Shown here: in pieces, positions 34,439 through 44,132 of the stretch | How the letters are laid out: every line of letters starts with the position of its first letter | Numbering within the stretch: the stretch's first letter is position 1 | Position numbers and translations under genes: made by a program | The notes under the pieces: generated by a model | What the model was told of the DNA's origin: nothing | The model's input: the letters and a program-made list of their open reading frames with translations, nothing else | The model's database searches: none | Assembly: GCA_041395945.1 (NCBI GenBank) | Contig: JAWKZN010000001.1 | Coordinates: 1,364,001-1,428,000, forward strand | DNA from: Pseudomonadales bacterium | Lineage (GTDB): Bacteria; Pseudomonadota; Gammaproteobacteria; Pseudomonadales; Azotimanducaceae | Direction: 5' to 3' | Length of the DNA stretch: 64,000 nt

Positions 34439-35046
34439 TCGTGTGAAAGTGCGGCCGCGCAGGCGGGGCGCGCCGCGAGATCGGCCCAGTACTCGGCAAC
34501 CCGGGGCGGCAGGCGCTGTGGCAGGAACCTGTCCGCCAGCATGAGGGTGTAGCCGGTCATGATGTCTGCAGCCGTGAATTCCGCACCGAGCAGGTAGCTG
34601 CGTCCTTCCAGCGCTCTGTCGATCGCTTCCACACACAGCCAGGCACGAGCCTGCATCTCCTCGATGGCTGTCTGGCTCTGCTGAGCCTCCGGGATGGCCC
34701 GGCGGTGATTGACAATTTCACCCAGCGGGCGGGCGAAGGTGGCCTCGGCGAACCAGCTCCATTGCAGATAAAGCGCATGCTCAGGCGTGCCCCGTGCAGG
34801 CTGCAGACGTCCCTCGCCGTAGCGGTCGAGGAGATACTGCACCATGGCACCGGATTCGAAGAGCGTCAGATCGCCGTCCACCAGAACGGGGACCTTGCCC
34901 ACCGGGTTTTTTTTCCGCCATTCGGCGCTCGCCCGATATTCCGGGGAGAAGTCCACCGGAATGACCCGATGCGGCAGCCGCAACTCCTCGCACAGCCATA
35001 TGACCCGCAGGGATCGGGTACCCGGTGCGTGATAGATATCAATCAT
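34432..35046 (-). CDS. glutathione S-transferase family protein
   Basis: 204 residues: thioredoxin-like N-terminal domain (IYHAPGTRSLRVIWLCEEL, NPVGKVPVLVDG, LFESGAMVQYLLDRYG) with the ESGA glutathione-binding turn, and an all-helical C-terminal domain with FTAADIMTGYTL. It conjugates or reduces with glutathione in the cytoplasm; substrate unknown. A GAGGAC site precedes the ATG. It is different from the longer GST at 43322. Confidence 0.92.
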   Translation of the reverse strand: MIDIYHAPGTRSLRVIWLCEELRLPHRVIPVDFSPEYRASAEWRKKNPVGKVPVLVDGDLTLFESGAMVQYLLDRYGEGRLQPARGTPEHALYLQWSWFAEATFARPLGEIVNHRRAIPEAQQSQTAIEEMQARAWLCVEAIDRALEGRSYLLGAEFTAADIMTGYTLMLADRFLPQRLPPRVAEYWADLAARPACAAALSHDH

Positions 35047-35248
35047 TATCGTCCTCGCTCGCTCTCACGACGCATTGTGCCAGCATTTCCCGCTCCGTTA
35101 CCCGCCCTTCAGCTCGAGGTTGTCACCCACCCTCAACTATCGGACACTCGACATCAGGGAGGCTCTGCCGGAATCAGTCACTGACCACTGCGGTGATTCC
35201 GTCCGGAACAGGGAGCGGTGTGCAGGCTTGAATTCGGGAGGAAACGCC

Positions 35249-37144
35249 ATGAGAAATTCTGAACGCGCCGGAGTGATGGTGATGCTGCTCGCTCTATTGG
35301 GCTGCACACCGGAGGAGGCGCCTTCACCACCGGCGAACCCTGCCGCAAACGCCGCAACCAGCGCAGCAGACACCAGCACCGCCACCGTGACACGCAATCC
35401 CCAGCGTGACGCCTACTACGGCGATCTGCACGTGCACACCACCTACTCTTTTGATGCCTTCATATTCGGCACCAGGACCACCCCGGACGATGCCTACCAG
35501 TATGCGAAAGGAGAAGCGATCCAGCACCCGGCCGGATTCGAGATGAAAGGGTCGGCCGCGCTGGATTTCCAGGCGGTCACCGATCACGGCATCTACCTCG
35601 GCATGCTGCCTGCGATGAACGATCCTGAATCGAAAGCAGGTCGCCATGAAATTTCCGTGGCGATCCGCGAAGCGAAGACGGCTGCGGATCGGCGTACGGC
35701 CTTCGGCCGGGTGATCGGCCTGCTGCGCGGCGATGTTACCGACGATCTCTTTGATATCGAGGTCTCCAAAGCGGCCTGGTCTGAGATCGTGGATTCAGCC
35801 GAGCGTCACAACGAACCCGGCGTCTTCACCACCTTCATCGGCTATGAATACACAAGTTCCGGTCCGGCATTCGAAAACCTGCATCGCAATGTGATCTATC
35901 GTGGTGGTCGCGCACCTGATATGCCCTTCACCGCGTCGATGAGCACCAATCCCGAAGACCTCTGGAACTGGATGGATGCCGAGCGGGCATCTGGCCGGGA
36001 GCTGCTGGCCATTCCCCACAACTCCAATGGCTCCAACGGCTGGATGTTCCGGCCTGGCCGATTCGACGGCAGCCCCATGGACGCCGACTATGCCGATCAG
36101 CGCATGCGGAACGAGCCGCTCGTTGAGTTGACCCAGGTCAAGGGCACTTCCGAAACCCATCCAGCACTTTCACCCAATGACGAATGGGCCGATTTCGAAA
36201 TCATGCCCCTGCGGATCGCCAGTGACCTGCCCAGCCAGCCCGATGGCAGCTATGTGCGCCAGGCCCTGCAGCGGGGCCTCCAGTATCAGGACACCGAGGG
36301 ATTCAATCCCTTCCGCTTCGGTTTCATAGGTTCCAGCGATACGCACAACGGTGCCGGATCATTCGAGGAATACAACTACTGGAGTAAAACCGGACTCACC
36401 GATGCGACACCCGAGCTGCGGGGTTCTGTTCCGGTCGCTTCCGGTGAAAAGGCAGGTTCCTACACTCAGCCGGCCGCCCGCTACTGGGGCGCCTCCGGAC
36501 TGGCCGGGGTGTGGTCCGAATCCAACACCCGGGACGATCTCTATGATGCCATGCGCCGACGGGAGACCTTTGCCACCAGTGGCCCGCGGATTCCCGTGCG
36601 ATTTTTTGCCGGTTTCGAACTGCCCGCCGATCTGCCGGGGCGCGCTGACAGCATCGCCCTCGCGTATCAGAAGGCGGTTCCCATGGGTGGCGACCTGCTG
36701 GCCCGCGGAGCTGCGGCCCCCGCCTTCTTCGTGTGGGCCGCCCGGGCTCCGGATTCGGCACCGCTGCAGCGCATTCAGATCGTCAAAGGCTGGATGGCGG
36801 ACGGTGAGAGCCGGGAGCAGGTTTACGATGTCGCCTGCTCCGGCGGCGCGAGCCCGGATCCTGGCACCTACCGCTGTCCGGACAACGGTGCCAAGGTCGA
36901 TGTGACCACCTGCGAGATCGACGAGGCGCGCGGGGCAGCCGAACTCGGCGCGTTGTGGAGAGATCCCGGCTTCGACCCGGCACAGCGCGCCGTTTACTAC
37001 GCGCGGGTGCTGGAAAATCCCACCTGCCGCTGGTCGACATGGGATGCGCTGCGAGCGGGTGCCGCACTGCGTCCGGACCTGCCTGCCGTCATCCAGGAAC
37101 GGGCCTGGTCTTCGCCAATCTGGTTTGAACCGTCCGGCGCGTAA
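35249..37144 (+). CDS. DUF3604 lipoprotein (PHP-like metal-dependent protein)
   Basis: 631 residues. A lipobox (LLALLGC) near residue 18 predicts a lipid-anchored exported protein, followed by an Ala/Pro linker. The DUF3604 domain starts with YYGDLHVHTTYSFDA, a PHP-type metal motif, and continues with AVTDHGIYLG, LAIPHNSNGSNGW and GFIGSSDTHN, all metal-ligand segments. Likely a hydrolase of unknown substrate. The ATG follows GGGAGG; longer in-frame starts lack a ribosome site and would bury the lipobox. Two acyl-CoA dehydrogenases follow on the same strand. Confidence 0.88.
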   Translation: MRNSERAGVMVMLLALLGCTPEEAPSPPANPAANAATSAADTSTATVTRNPQRDAYYGDLHVHTTYSFDAFIFGTRTTPDDAYQYAKGEAIQHPAGFEMKGSAALDFQAVTDHGIYLGMLPAMNDPESKAGRHEISVAIREAKTAADRRTAFGRVIGLLRGDVTDDLFDIEVSKAAWSEIVDSAERHNEPGVFTTFIGYEYTSSGPAFENLHRNVIYRGGRAPDMPFTASMSTNPEDLWNWMDAERASGRELLAIPHNSNGSNGWMFRPGRFDGSPMDADYADQRMRNEPLVELTQVKGTSETHPALSPNDEWADFEIMPLRIASDLPSQPDGSYVRQALQRGLQYQDTEGFNPFRFGFIGSSDTHNGAGSFEEYNYWSKTGLTDATPELRGSVPVASGEKAGSYTQPAARYWGASGLAGVWSESNTRDDLYDAMRRRETFATSGPRIPVRFFAGFELPADLPGRADSIALAYQKAVPMGGDLLARGAAAPAFFVWAARAPDSAPLQRIQIVKGWMADGESREQVYDVACSGGASPDPGTYRCPDNGAKVDVTTCEIDEARGAAELGALWRDPGFDPAQRAVYYARVLENPTCRWSTWDALRAGAALRPDLPAVIQERAWSSPIWFEPSGA

Positions 37145-37159
37145 GCCTGTGCTTATCCG

Positions 37160-38293
37160 ATGACAGCACCCGCATCTACATTCACCTATTCCTTCACAGA
37201 GGAGCAGGAGCAGTTCCGGGACGCCGTGCGACGCTTCCTCGTGCGTCATTCTCCCACAGCGGAAGTCCGCCGCCTCATGGACACCGAGACGGGTTTCGAT
37301 CCGGAGGTCTGGATGCGCATGTGCAGCGATCTCGGATTGAGTGCCATTGCCATTCCCGAAGCGCATGGCGGTGCCGGTTTCTCTCTCGTGGAGCTGGGGA
37401 TCGTGATGGAGGAATCCGGTCGCACCCTGCTCTGTGCGCCCTATTTTTCCTCCGCGGTACTGGCGACCCGCGCCATCCTGCACGCCGGCAGCGCCGCGGA
37501 CAGAGACAGACTGCTGCCCGGGCTGGCTGCCGGCACCCGGCGCGGTACGCTCGCCTGCAGCGAAACAGACCGGGGTCCTGCACCCGGATCGCTGCAGATG
37601 CGCGCAGAGGGTGCCGACCACCGTCTGAACGGGACCAAGACTTTCGTGGTTGATGGGCTCAGCGCAGATTTCTTTGTGGTGGTCGCGCGGCGCGGAGACG
37701 CTCTGGGCCTGTATACGGTCGATGCGGACGCACCCGGTGTCAGCCGTCACCTGCTGACGACGATGGACAGCACCCGCAAACTGGCAGAGGTGCATTTCGA
37801 CAACGTGCCAGCACTGCCGCTGGGTGATGCGGGCTCCGATAGCACACCGGCACTGTCAGCCACCCTGGACGATGCGGCGATTGCACTGGCCCATGAAATG
37901 GTAGGCGGCGCCCAGGTGCTGCTCGAATCCGCCGTGGCTTATGCCGGTCGCCGGGTGCAGTTCGGACGCACCATCGGCTCCTTTCAGGCGATCAAGCACA
38001 AGTGCGCCGATATGCTGCTCGATGTGGAGTCCGCCCGCTCCGCCGCCTATTACGCCGCAGAAGCGAGCGCTGCCGGTGACCCGGAAACACCCGCTCTCGC
38101 CTGCCTCGCCAAAGCAGCCGCGGCAGACGCCTACGTGCGCGCGGCGATCGATACCATTCAGATTCATGGTGGCCTGGGTTTCACCTGGGAAAACGACACC
38201 CATCTCTGGTTCAAGCGCGCCAAGAGTTCCGAGGTTCTCCTCGGCACGCCCGACTACCATCGTGAACTGATGCTGCAGCGATGGGGACATTGA
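37160..38293 (+). CDS. acyl-CoA dehydrogenase, possible subunit of a heteromeric enzyme
   Basis: 377 residues of the acyl-CoA dehydrogenase fold (EEQEQFRDAVRRFL, RRVQFGRTIGSFQAIKH, IQIHGGLGFTWENDTH). The canonical C-terminal glutamate position reads LLGTPDYHR, and the flavin loop is weak (CSETDRGPAPGS), both common in the non-catalytic-type subunit of alpha2beta2 enzymes such as mycobacterial FadE28/FadE29. Another dehydrogenase gene follows 43 bases later, the expected partner. No clear ribosome site; it starts 15 bases after the DUF3604 gene. Confidence 0.88.
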   Translation: MTAPASTFTYSFTEEQEQFRDAVRRFLVRHSPTAEVRRLMDTETGFDPEVWMRMCSDLGLSAIAIPEAHGGAGFSLVELGIVMEESGRTLLCAPYFSSAVLATRAILHAGSAADRDRLLPGLAAGTRRGTLACSETDRGPAPGSLQMRAEGADHRLNGTKTFVVDGLSADFFVVVARRGDALGLYTVDADAPGVSRHLLTTMDSTRKLAEVHFDNVPALPLGDAGSDSTPALSATLDDAAIALAHEMVGGAQVLLESAVAYAGRRVQFGRTIGSFQAIKHKCADMLLDVESARSAAYYAAEASAAGDPETPALACLAKAAAADAYVRAAIDTIQIHGGLGFTWENDTHLWFKRAKSSEVLLGTPDYHRELMLQRWGH

Positions 38294-38336
38294 TGAGGAG
38301 AGTGCGGAATGGCGAAACTGAGATGGACGTACTGAA

Positions 38337-39575
38337 ATGAGCATGTCGGACGAAACTCTGCGCAAAGAAGTGCGCAGCTGGCTGCGCGAACACTGGAATC
38401 CCCAGGCAAGCCTGGTCGAATGGCGCAACGTGCTGGTGGATTCCGGCTGGGCCATGCCCCAGTGGCCGGAGCGCTGGTTCGGCAAAGACCTCGACGCGCG
38501 CCAGGCGGCCATCGTCGCCGCGGAAATGTCCGCAGCGGGTGCAGTCGGTGTCGCGGCCGGCGGTCCCGGCCGGCTCGCGGCTGCGGTGTTGCTCGAGCAT
38601 GGCAGTGATGCCCAGAAGGAACGTTATCTGCGCCGCATTCTCACCGGCGAAGACCTGTGGTGTCAGCTGTTTTCCGAACCGGGCAGCGGCTCGGACCTGG
38701 CAGGATCGACCACCCGCGCCGATTTCGATGGCGAGCAGTGGATCGTCAACGGGCAGAAAGTCTGGAACACGAGCGCTCATCACGCCCGCTACGGAATTCT
38801 GGTCGCCCGCACAGACTGGGATGTACCCAAGCACCAGGGATTGTCCTTCTTCGTGCTGGACATGAAACAACCTGGTGTCAGTGTCCAGCAGTTGAAACAG
38901 ATGAACGGACACGCCTCCTTCAATGAAGTCTTCTTCACCGATGCGTGCATCCCCGCCGATCAGATGGTCTCCAGTCCCGGCAACGGCTGGCAGGTGGCCC
39001 TCACCACACTCGCACATGAGCGACGCATGGGTGATGTGCTGCGTGCCACTGCGACCGTCAGAGGCAGCGGCCGGGTGCATCGTGAGGCCGCCGAAGAAAC
39101 CGCTGTGCTGCTCGCGCCTTACACCTGGTATCCCCAGCGGGCCGGTCGTGTGGATCTGGTATTGCCGCGTGCACGGGCAACCGGTGCGATCAGAGATCCG
39201 GTGATCCGCCAGGAAATCGCACGATTACTGACCCTCGAGAAGGTGTCGCAATGGACAGCACTGCGGGCGCGTGCGGCACAACGTCGGGGTAAACCTCAGG
39301 GCCCCGAGGGTTCACTCGGCAAACTGGCGGCCAGCAATCTCGCTCGAGCCGCGGCCCGCGTGCATACGCTGATCAGCGGTGAGAGTGCACTGCTCAGCGG
39401 ACCGGAAAGTCCGGAGTCCGGAGTGATTGCTGAGATACTGGTGTCGGTTCCGGCCATCTCCATCGCCGGAGGCACCGACGAGATCCAGCGCAACATCATC
39501 GCGGAGCGGGTCCTCGGCATGGACAAGGAACCGCGCTTCGACACGGGTCCGTTCCGGGATGTCAGACGCAACTAG
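38337..39575 (+). CDS. acyl-CoA dehydrogenase, likely partner subunit
   Basis: 412 residues with a good flavin/substrate loop (LFSEPGSGSDLAG), INGQKVWNTSA and the C-terminal AGGTDEIQRNIIAERVLG, in which glycine occupies the place of the usual catalytic glutamate. Such enzymes either use a glutamate on another helix or act as heteromers. It sits between another acyl-CoA dehydrogenase and a CaiB-type CoA-transferase on the same strand, so CoA activation followed by dehydrogenation of one substrate is plausible. Confidence 0.9.
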   Translation: MSMSDETLRKEVRSWLREHWNPQASLVEWRNVLVDSGWAMPQWPERWFGKDLDARQAAIVAAEMSAAGAVGVAAGGPGRLAAAVLLEHGSDAQKERYLRRILTGEDLWCQLFSEPGSGSDLAGSTTRADFDGEQWIVNGQKVWNTSAHHARYGILVARTDWDVPKHQGLSFFVLDMKQPGVSVQQLKQMNGHASFNEVFFTDACIPADQMVSSPGNGWQVALTTLAHERRMGDVLRATATVRGSGRVHREAAEETAVLLAPYTWYPQRAGRVDLVLPRARATGAIRDPVIRQEIARLLTLEKVSQWTALRARAAQRRGKPQGPEGSLGKLAASNLARAAARVHTLISGESALLSGPESPESGVIAEILVSVPAISIAGGTDEIQRNIIAERVLGMDKEPRFDTGPFRDVRRN

Positions 39576-39629
39576 CCAGCTGTGTCGAAATGCCCGTTAC
39601 CGTCCACTGATTCATCCGGAGTAGCACAA

Positions 39630-40850
39630 TTGACTGAAATGCAATCCACTCCCGCCGCGCCAGGTACGGGACCCCTCAACGGAATCCGTGTCGTCGAGGT
39701 CGGTCAACTGCTGGCCGGACCCTTTGCCGGGACCCTGCTCGCCTACTTCGGCGCAACCGTGATCAAGATCGAACCGCCCGGACGGGGCGATCCGATCCGC
39801 GGCTGGCGCACCCTGGATCCCGAAGGTACCTCATACTGGTGGCGCAGCCTCGGCCGCAACAAGCTGTCGGTCACAGCAAACCTGCGCAGCACCGCAGGCC
39901 GCAGGATCGTGCGGCAGCTCATGGACAGTGCCGATGTGGTCATCGAGAACTTCAAACCCGGCACCATGGAAAAGTGGGGGCTGGGACCGCTGGATCTTGA
40001 AAAAACCAATCCGCGTCTCATCTACACCCGCATATCCGGCTACGGCCAGACCGGCCCTTATGCACACAAGCCCGGCTACGCGTCGGTAACTGAAGCTTTC
40101 AGTGGCTTCCGTCATCTGAATGGATTTCCAGGAGAGGCACCCGTGCGTCCTAATCTGAGCACGGGAGACACGGTATCTGGTATCCATGCCGCCCTGGGCG
40201 TTCTACTTGCGCTGCTGCAGCGCCAGCAGGATGGCGCGGGACAGGTTGTGGATATCGCCCTGTACGAATCCATGTTCAACCTGATGGAAGGTGTGATTCC
40301 CGAGTTCAGCGGCGCCGGGGAAATACGCGCACCCTCAGGCACCACGATTACCGGCATCGTGCCGACCAATACCTACCGCTGTGCGGACGGACGCTTCGTG
40401 GTCATCGGCGGCAACGGCGATTCGATTTTTGTCCGACTGATGAACGCGGCCGGCAGATCGGACATCGGGGAAGATCCCGCCTGCAGCGACAATCAGGGCC
40501 GCGTGCAGCATCAGGCCCGCATCGATGCCGCCATCGCCGGGTGGACGGCAACGCTCAGTGCTGCGGAGGTAGTTGCCACGCTGGAGGCTGCCGATGTCCC
40601 GGTAGGACTGATCTACGACGCACAGGACATGCTGAACGATCCACAGTACCAGGCGCGCGGAATGTTCGAAGAGGTCGAAGTACCCGGCGGCACACTCACC
40701 ATCCCCGCCCTGCTGCCGAAGCTTGCCCGCACACCGGGAACCACCCGCTGGGGCGGTCCCGAAGTCGGCGTGCATCGGGACAGTGTATTGAAGGACCTGG
40801 GCTACAGTGCTGCGGAGATCGAAGCGCTGGCGGCAAACGGCGACATCTGA
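39630..40850 (+). CDS. CaiB/BaiF family CoA-transferase
   Basis: 406 residues: GIRVVEVGQLLAGPFAGTLLAYFGATVIKIEPP, NFKPGTMEKWGLGP, ISGYGQTGPYAHKPGY, and the catalytic aspartate in STGDTVSGIHAALG. The TTG start was chosen because CCGGAG lies 8 bases upstream; GTG at 39582 is a longer option and ATG three codons later a shorter one. Third such enzyme in the window and the closest to well-known succinyl-CoA-type members. Downstream of the paired acyl-CoA dehydrogenases. Confidence 0.9.
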   Translation: MTEMQSTPAAPGTGPLNGIRVVEVGQLLAGPFAGTLLAYFGATVIKIEPPGRGDPIRGWRTLDPEGTSYWWRSLGRNKLSVTANLRSTAGRRIVRQLMDSADVVIENFKPGTMEKWGLGPLDLEKTNPRLIYTRISGYGQTGPYAHKPGYASVTEAFSGFRHLNGFPGEAPVRPNLSTGDTVSGIHAALGVLLALLQRQQDGAGQVVDIALYESMFNLMEGVIPEFSGAGEIRAPSGTTITGIVPTNTYRCADGRFVVIGGNGDSIFVRLMNAAGRSDIGEDPACSDNQGRVQHQARIDAAIAGWTATLSAAEVVATLEAADVPVGLIYDAQDMLNDPQYQARGMFEEVEVPGGTLTIPALLPKLARTPGTTRWGGPEVGVHRDSVLKDLGYSAAEIEALAANGDI

Positions 40851-40887
40851 TAACTGCCGGTCGATCAGCAGTCCTCCGCGGAATCGG

Positions 40888-41334
40888 TCAGCCCGGCGGC
40901 AGCGGCTTGAGCAGAAAGTGTCCATGGCACAAGGCAATGGGCTTTTCCCGGCTCTCCTGCCAGATCTCCGCGCGCACATTGGCCACCCGTCGTCCGCGAC
41001 GATTGACGATGGCACGACCGTAAGTGGTCACCGCGCGACCGGAGCGCAGATAGTCGAAATTGACATCGATGGTCTTCGGTAAGCGCTCGCAGTCGGTCTC
41101 ATAGAGCAGCTGCAGCACCGCGGTGATCTCCAGGAACGCCCCGATCACCCCGCCGTGAATTGCCGGCAGAATCGGGTTGCCGATCAGATGCTCGCCAAAG
41201 GGCAGCACGGTGATCACTTCGGTACCCTGCTGCTGCACTTCGACCCCGAGGAACCTGGCGTAGGGCAGGTGCTCCACCACAGCCACCATGTCCTGTCCCT
41301 GTCCGCTGGCACGGAGTTCAGTGAGCAGCTTCAT
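40888..41334 (-). CDS. PaaI-type acyl-CoA thioesterase
   Basis: 148-residue hotdog thioesterase with IGNPILPAIHGGVIGAFLEITA, the PaaI-family H-G-G-V core, and a VRAEIWQ strand near the end. Hydrolyses acyl-CoA to release CoA. It overlaps the next PaaI gene upstream by 4 bases (ATGA), so the two may form a mixed oligomer. Convergent to the CoA-transferase. Confidence 0.88.
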   Translation of the reverse strand: MKLLTELRASGQGQDMVAVVEHLPYARFLGVEVQQQGTEVITVLPFGEHLIGNPILPAIHGGVIGAFLEITAVLQLLYETDCERLPKTIDVNFDYLRSGRAVTTYGRAIVNRRGRRVANVRAEIWQESREKPIALCHGHFLLKPLPPG

Positions 41335-41858
41335 GGGGTCTGCTCTGTACGTGGTTCATTGCGGGTGCCGAGCATGAAGGTCGCGACACAGGTCGCAACC
41401 GGATCCTCCGGGGAGGTGTGAAATGCGCAGGCACGCACAAAGGCCACATCCGCCGTGCGCTTGTAGCACTCGCCCGTTGCCCACAGGTCCTCTCCCACAG
41501 TGGCGGGTCCCATGTAGTCGATGCGCAGATCGAGGGTGGCGATCGCCACTTCCTCTCTGCTCTGCTCCAGGGGTCTGGCGAGCATGCCCGCAGTCTGATC
41601 GAGCAGCGCCGTGATCACACCGCCGTGAATGACCCCGGTATCCGGGTCGCCGACAAGGTGCGCCGCATAAGGCAGCCGCATGGCCGGGCGGCCATCGGGC
41701 AGCGCGGTGGTCACGATCCCGATGGCTGCGGCATGGGGGACCTGGCTGTAGTCTTCCTTGATTTCCACGAAGGACTCCGTAAACGCCTGTTGCTGACAGT
41801 TCAGAGATACCGGCCTGGAAGTCAGGAAGAGCCCTGTTGCTCCAGGCGAGGCGTTCAC
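41331..41858 (-). CDS. PaaI-type acyl-CoA thioesterase with N-terminal extension
   Basis: 175 residues; the hotdog core starts near residue 35 and contains VGDPDTGVIHGGVITALLDQTAG. The first 30 residues have no similarity to the family, so the true start may be downstream. Coupled by a 4-base overlap to the second thioesterase, and divergent from an acyl-CoA dehydrogenase with a 36-base gap, which leaves little room for two promoters. Confidence 0.83.
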   Translation of the reverse strand: MNASPGATGLFLTSRPVSLNCQQQAFTESFVEIKEDYSQVPHAAAIGIVTTALPDGRPAMRLPYAAHLVGDPDTGVIHGGVITALLDQTAGMLARPLEQSREEVAIATLDLRIDYMGPATVGEDLWATGECYKRTADVAFVRACAFHTSPEDPVATCVATFMLGTRNEPRTEQTP

Positions 41859-41894
41859 TCTACCCTATCGGGCTCCCATTACCGGCCAAAGCGC

Positions 41895-43079
41895 ATGAGT
41901 CAGCTGCACGAATTCAGAGCCGAGACCCGAAACTGGCTGGCGGCCAACTGTCCACCCGGCGCGCGGGGTCCAGGTCAGATCCCCTGGGGCAGCCGCAGGA
42001 TCAAACTGGATGCGGACTCCCGGCTCTGGCTCGAACGCATGGCGGAGCGCGGCTGGACGGTGCCCACCTGGCCCCGCAGCTACGGCGGCGCAGAACTCAG
42101 CAGGGACGAATACACGGTGCTGATCGAGGAGCTCAAGCGCATCGATGCACGCCCGCCCCTCACCGGTCGGGGTGTGAATTACATCGGCCCCACCCTGCTC
42201 GAACTCGGCGATGACAGGCAGAAGGCACGCTGGCTGCCCGGCATTGCGCGAGGAGACGGTGGCTGGGCGATGGGATACTCCGAGCCTGGCGCAGGATCGG
42301 ACCTCGCCAGCCTGCACACCCGCGCTGTCCTTGCCGGCGACCACTATCGAATCAACGGTCGCAAGACCTGGACATCGGACGCGATGGACTGTGACTTCAT
42401 CTTCGTGCTCGCGCGTACCGATCCGTCTCGACCCAAGCATGAAGGTATCAGCCTGCTGCTGGTCGATATGCATCAGCCGGGTGTCAGGGTGCGGCCCATC
42501 CGCCTGCTTTCCGGGGCGTCGCCTTTCAACGAAACCCTCTTTGAGGATGCAATCGCCCGGGCAGACGATGTGGTTGGCGGTGTCAACAACGGCTGGACGG
42601 TGGGCAAGCGACTCCTGCAGTTTGAACGCTCGACCCATGCCGGCATCAATATCTCCGGTTCCCAGGGTGGTCGCTCGGAGGAAAGCGGAATGCCCGCCTG
42701 CGCCAGACACTACGCGGGCTCAGACAGTGGACGGCTTACAGATCCGCTGTTGCGTGATCGCCTGATCCGTTACGAGATGCAGGGACTGGCCCAGCGGCTC
42801 ACCCAGCGCAGGGCCATAGAAGAACTGCGATCACGGGCTCCCGGATACACTTCGTCCGCCGTGAAGCTGTCCGGCGCCCTGCTCACCCAGGAAGGCGACG
42901 AGCTGCGGCTCGCCCTTGCAGGTACGCGCGGCATCGGCTGGACGGGAGACGGATTCGATAGTGATGAACTCAGCGCCACCCGCACCTGGTTGCGACAGAA
43001 ATCGCTCACCATCGCGGGTGGCACCAAGGAGATTCAGCTCAACATCATCGCCAAGCGGGTGCTGGGACTGCCGGATTGA
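41895..43079 (+). CDS. acyl-CoA dehydrogenase
   Basis: 394 residues. YSEPGAGSDLASLHTRA is the flavin loop, INGRKTWTSDAMDCDF the core strand region and AGGTKEIQLNIIAKRVLG the C terminus, with glycine where many family members have the catalytic glutamate. The opening ETRNWLAANCPPGARGPGQ and WLERMAERGWTVPTWP are nearly repeated in the dehydrogenase at 59205, so the two are paralogues. Substrate unknown. The ATG was chosen at the start of family similarity. Confidence 0.9.
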   Translation: MSQLHEFRAETRNWLAANCPPGARGPGQIPWGSRRIKLDADSRLWLERMAERGWTVPTWPRSYGGAELSRDEYTVLIEELKRIDARPPLTGRGVNYIGPTLLELGDDRQKARWLPGIARGDGGWAMGYSEPGAGSDLASLHTRAVLAGDHYRINGRKTWTSDAMDCDFIFVLARTDPSRPKHEGISLLLVDMHQPGVRVRPIRLLSGASPFNETLFEDAIARADDVVGGVNNGWTVGKRLLQFERSTHAGINISGSQGGRSEESGMPACARHYAGSDSGRLTDPLLRDRLIRYEMQGLAQRLTQRRAIEELRSRAPGYTSSAVKLSGALLTQEGDELRLALAGTRGIGWTGDGFDSDELSATRTWLRQKSLTIAGGTKEIQLNIIAKRVLGLPD

Positions 43080-43088
43080 GATTCGGCG

Positions 43089-43268
43089 TCAGTCTTTCGG
43101 CCCGAAGAAAAACCACAGGATCACGCCGAGAACCGGCAGCAGCAGTATGACCACCGTCCACAGCACCTTGCTGCCGGTGCTGGCCCGACTGCCCACCACT
43201 CTGATGATGGCCCACACGTCCAGAATCAGGACGAGCAGACCACCGATTCCACTGACTTCGATTCCCAC
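43089..43268 (-). CDS. small PLDc_N-type membrane protein
   Basis: 59 residues from a GTG start with GGAGAA upstream. Two membrane helices, LLVLILDVWAIIRVV and VLWTVVILLLPVLGVILWFFFG, joined by SRASTGSK, then a short charged tail. This is the pattern of the small PLDc_N (phospholipase D N-terminal-like) family of unknown function, with the typical lysine-x-L/x-W and L-L-P-V-x-G motifs. It lies between a convergent dehydrogenase and a GST on the same strand. Confidence 0.8.
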   Translation of the reverse strand: MGIEVSGIGGLLVLILDVWAIIRVVGSRASTGSKVLWTVVILLLPVLGVILWFFFGPKD

Positions 43269-43321
43269 CTTTTTCTCCCTTTCTAACAGACCCGTTCAAA
43301 CATCCCGGCCAGAGCGGTTCC

Positions 43322-44086
43322 TCAGGAAGCAAGCTTCGCCGCTTCTTCCCGCGCTTTGCGGACCTTGTCGTTGGTCTGATTGAACAGAAGCTCGCGACGG
43401 GCTTTCTCCTCAGCCTCTGTGCGCTCCTGCTTACCAAGATCCCGACCCACCTGCCAGCCCTTGTCCACGGCCGGGCGCGCGCCGACATCATCCACCCAGC
43501 GCTTCAGACTGGGAAAGGTCTCCCACATCGACTCGTCGATCAGTCTGCCGATCAGCCGCGCCCAGGGCCAGGTGATGATGTCTGCAATACTGTACTGATC
43601 GCCGGCAAGATAAGTATTCGCGGCAAGCTGAGCATCCATGACACCGGCCAGGCGATCAACTTCACCGACGAAACGTCTGGTGCCATATTCGAGCTGCTTC
43701 GGATCTTCTGCGATGTTTTTCCCGTAGTTTTTGAAATGATTGGCGTTGCCCATCATCGGCCCCAGATTAGCCATCTGCCAGTGCACCCATTGCAGTACCT
43801 TGTAGCGCTGCTGCGCATCCTTCGAAAGAAACTTCCCGGTCTTGTCCGCAAGATATTCGAGGATGGCGCCGGATTCGAAGATCGCCGGCGGCCTGCCACC
43901 TCCGATCGGCTCGTGATCGACGATCGCCGGCATGCGGTTGTTCGGACTGATGCGCAGAAATTCCGGTTTGAACTGGTCACCGCCACCGATGTCCACGGGT
44001 ATCACCTTGTAGGGGAGCCCGCATTCTTCGAGCATGATGGACACCTTCCATCCGTTGGGCGTCGGCCAGTAATAAAGATCGATCAT
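43322..44086 (-). CDS. glutathione S-transferase, Nu-class (YghU/YfcG-like)
   Basis: 254 residues. YWPTPNGWKVSIMLEECGLPY is the Nu-class N terminus, with the T-P-N-G glutathione/disulfide loop typical of disulfide-bond reductases, and ISPNNRMPAIVDHE and IFESGAILEYLADKTG the binding strand and turn. A C-terminal tail of about 40 charged residues extends the usual length. Likely glutathione-dependent disulfide or peroxide reduction. An AGAGG site precedes the ATG. Confidence 0.92.
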   Translation of the reverse strand: MIDLYYWPTPNGWKVSIMLEECGLPYKVIPVDIGGGDQFKPEFLRISPNNRMPAIVDHEPIGGGRPPAIFESGAILEYLADKTGKFLSKDAQQRYKVLQWVHWQMANLGPMMGNANHFKNYGKNIAEDPKQLEYGTRRFVGEVDRLAGVMDAQLAANTYLAGDQYSIADIITWPWARLIGRLIDESMWETFPSLKRWVDDVGARPAVDKGWQVGRDLGKQERTEAEEKARRELLFNQTNDKVRKAREEAAKLAS

Positions 44087-44132
44087 GATTTACCTCTGTT
44101 TTCCGCTTGTCAGTCTGGTTTGTTCCGCGCCT

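Noticed and set aside
33995..34636. 213-residue minus-strand frame over the globin-like gene
   Set aside because: Antisense to a frame with a good ribosome site and a recognisable fold.
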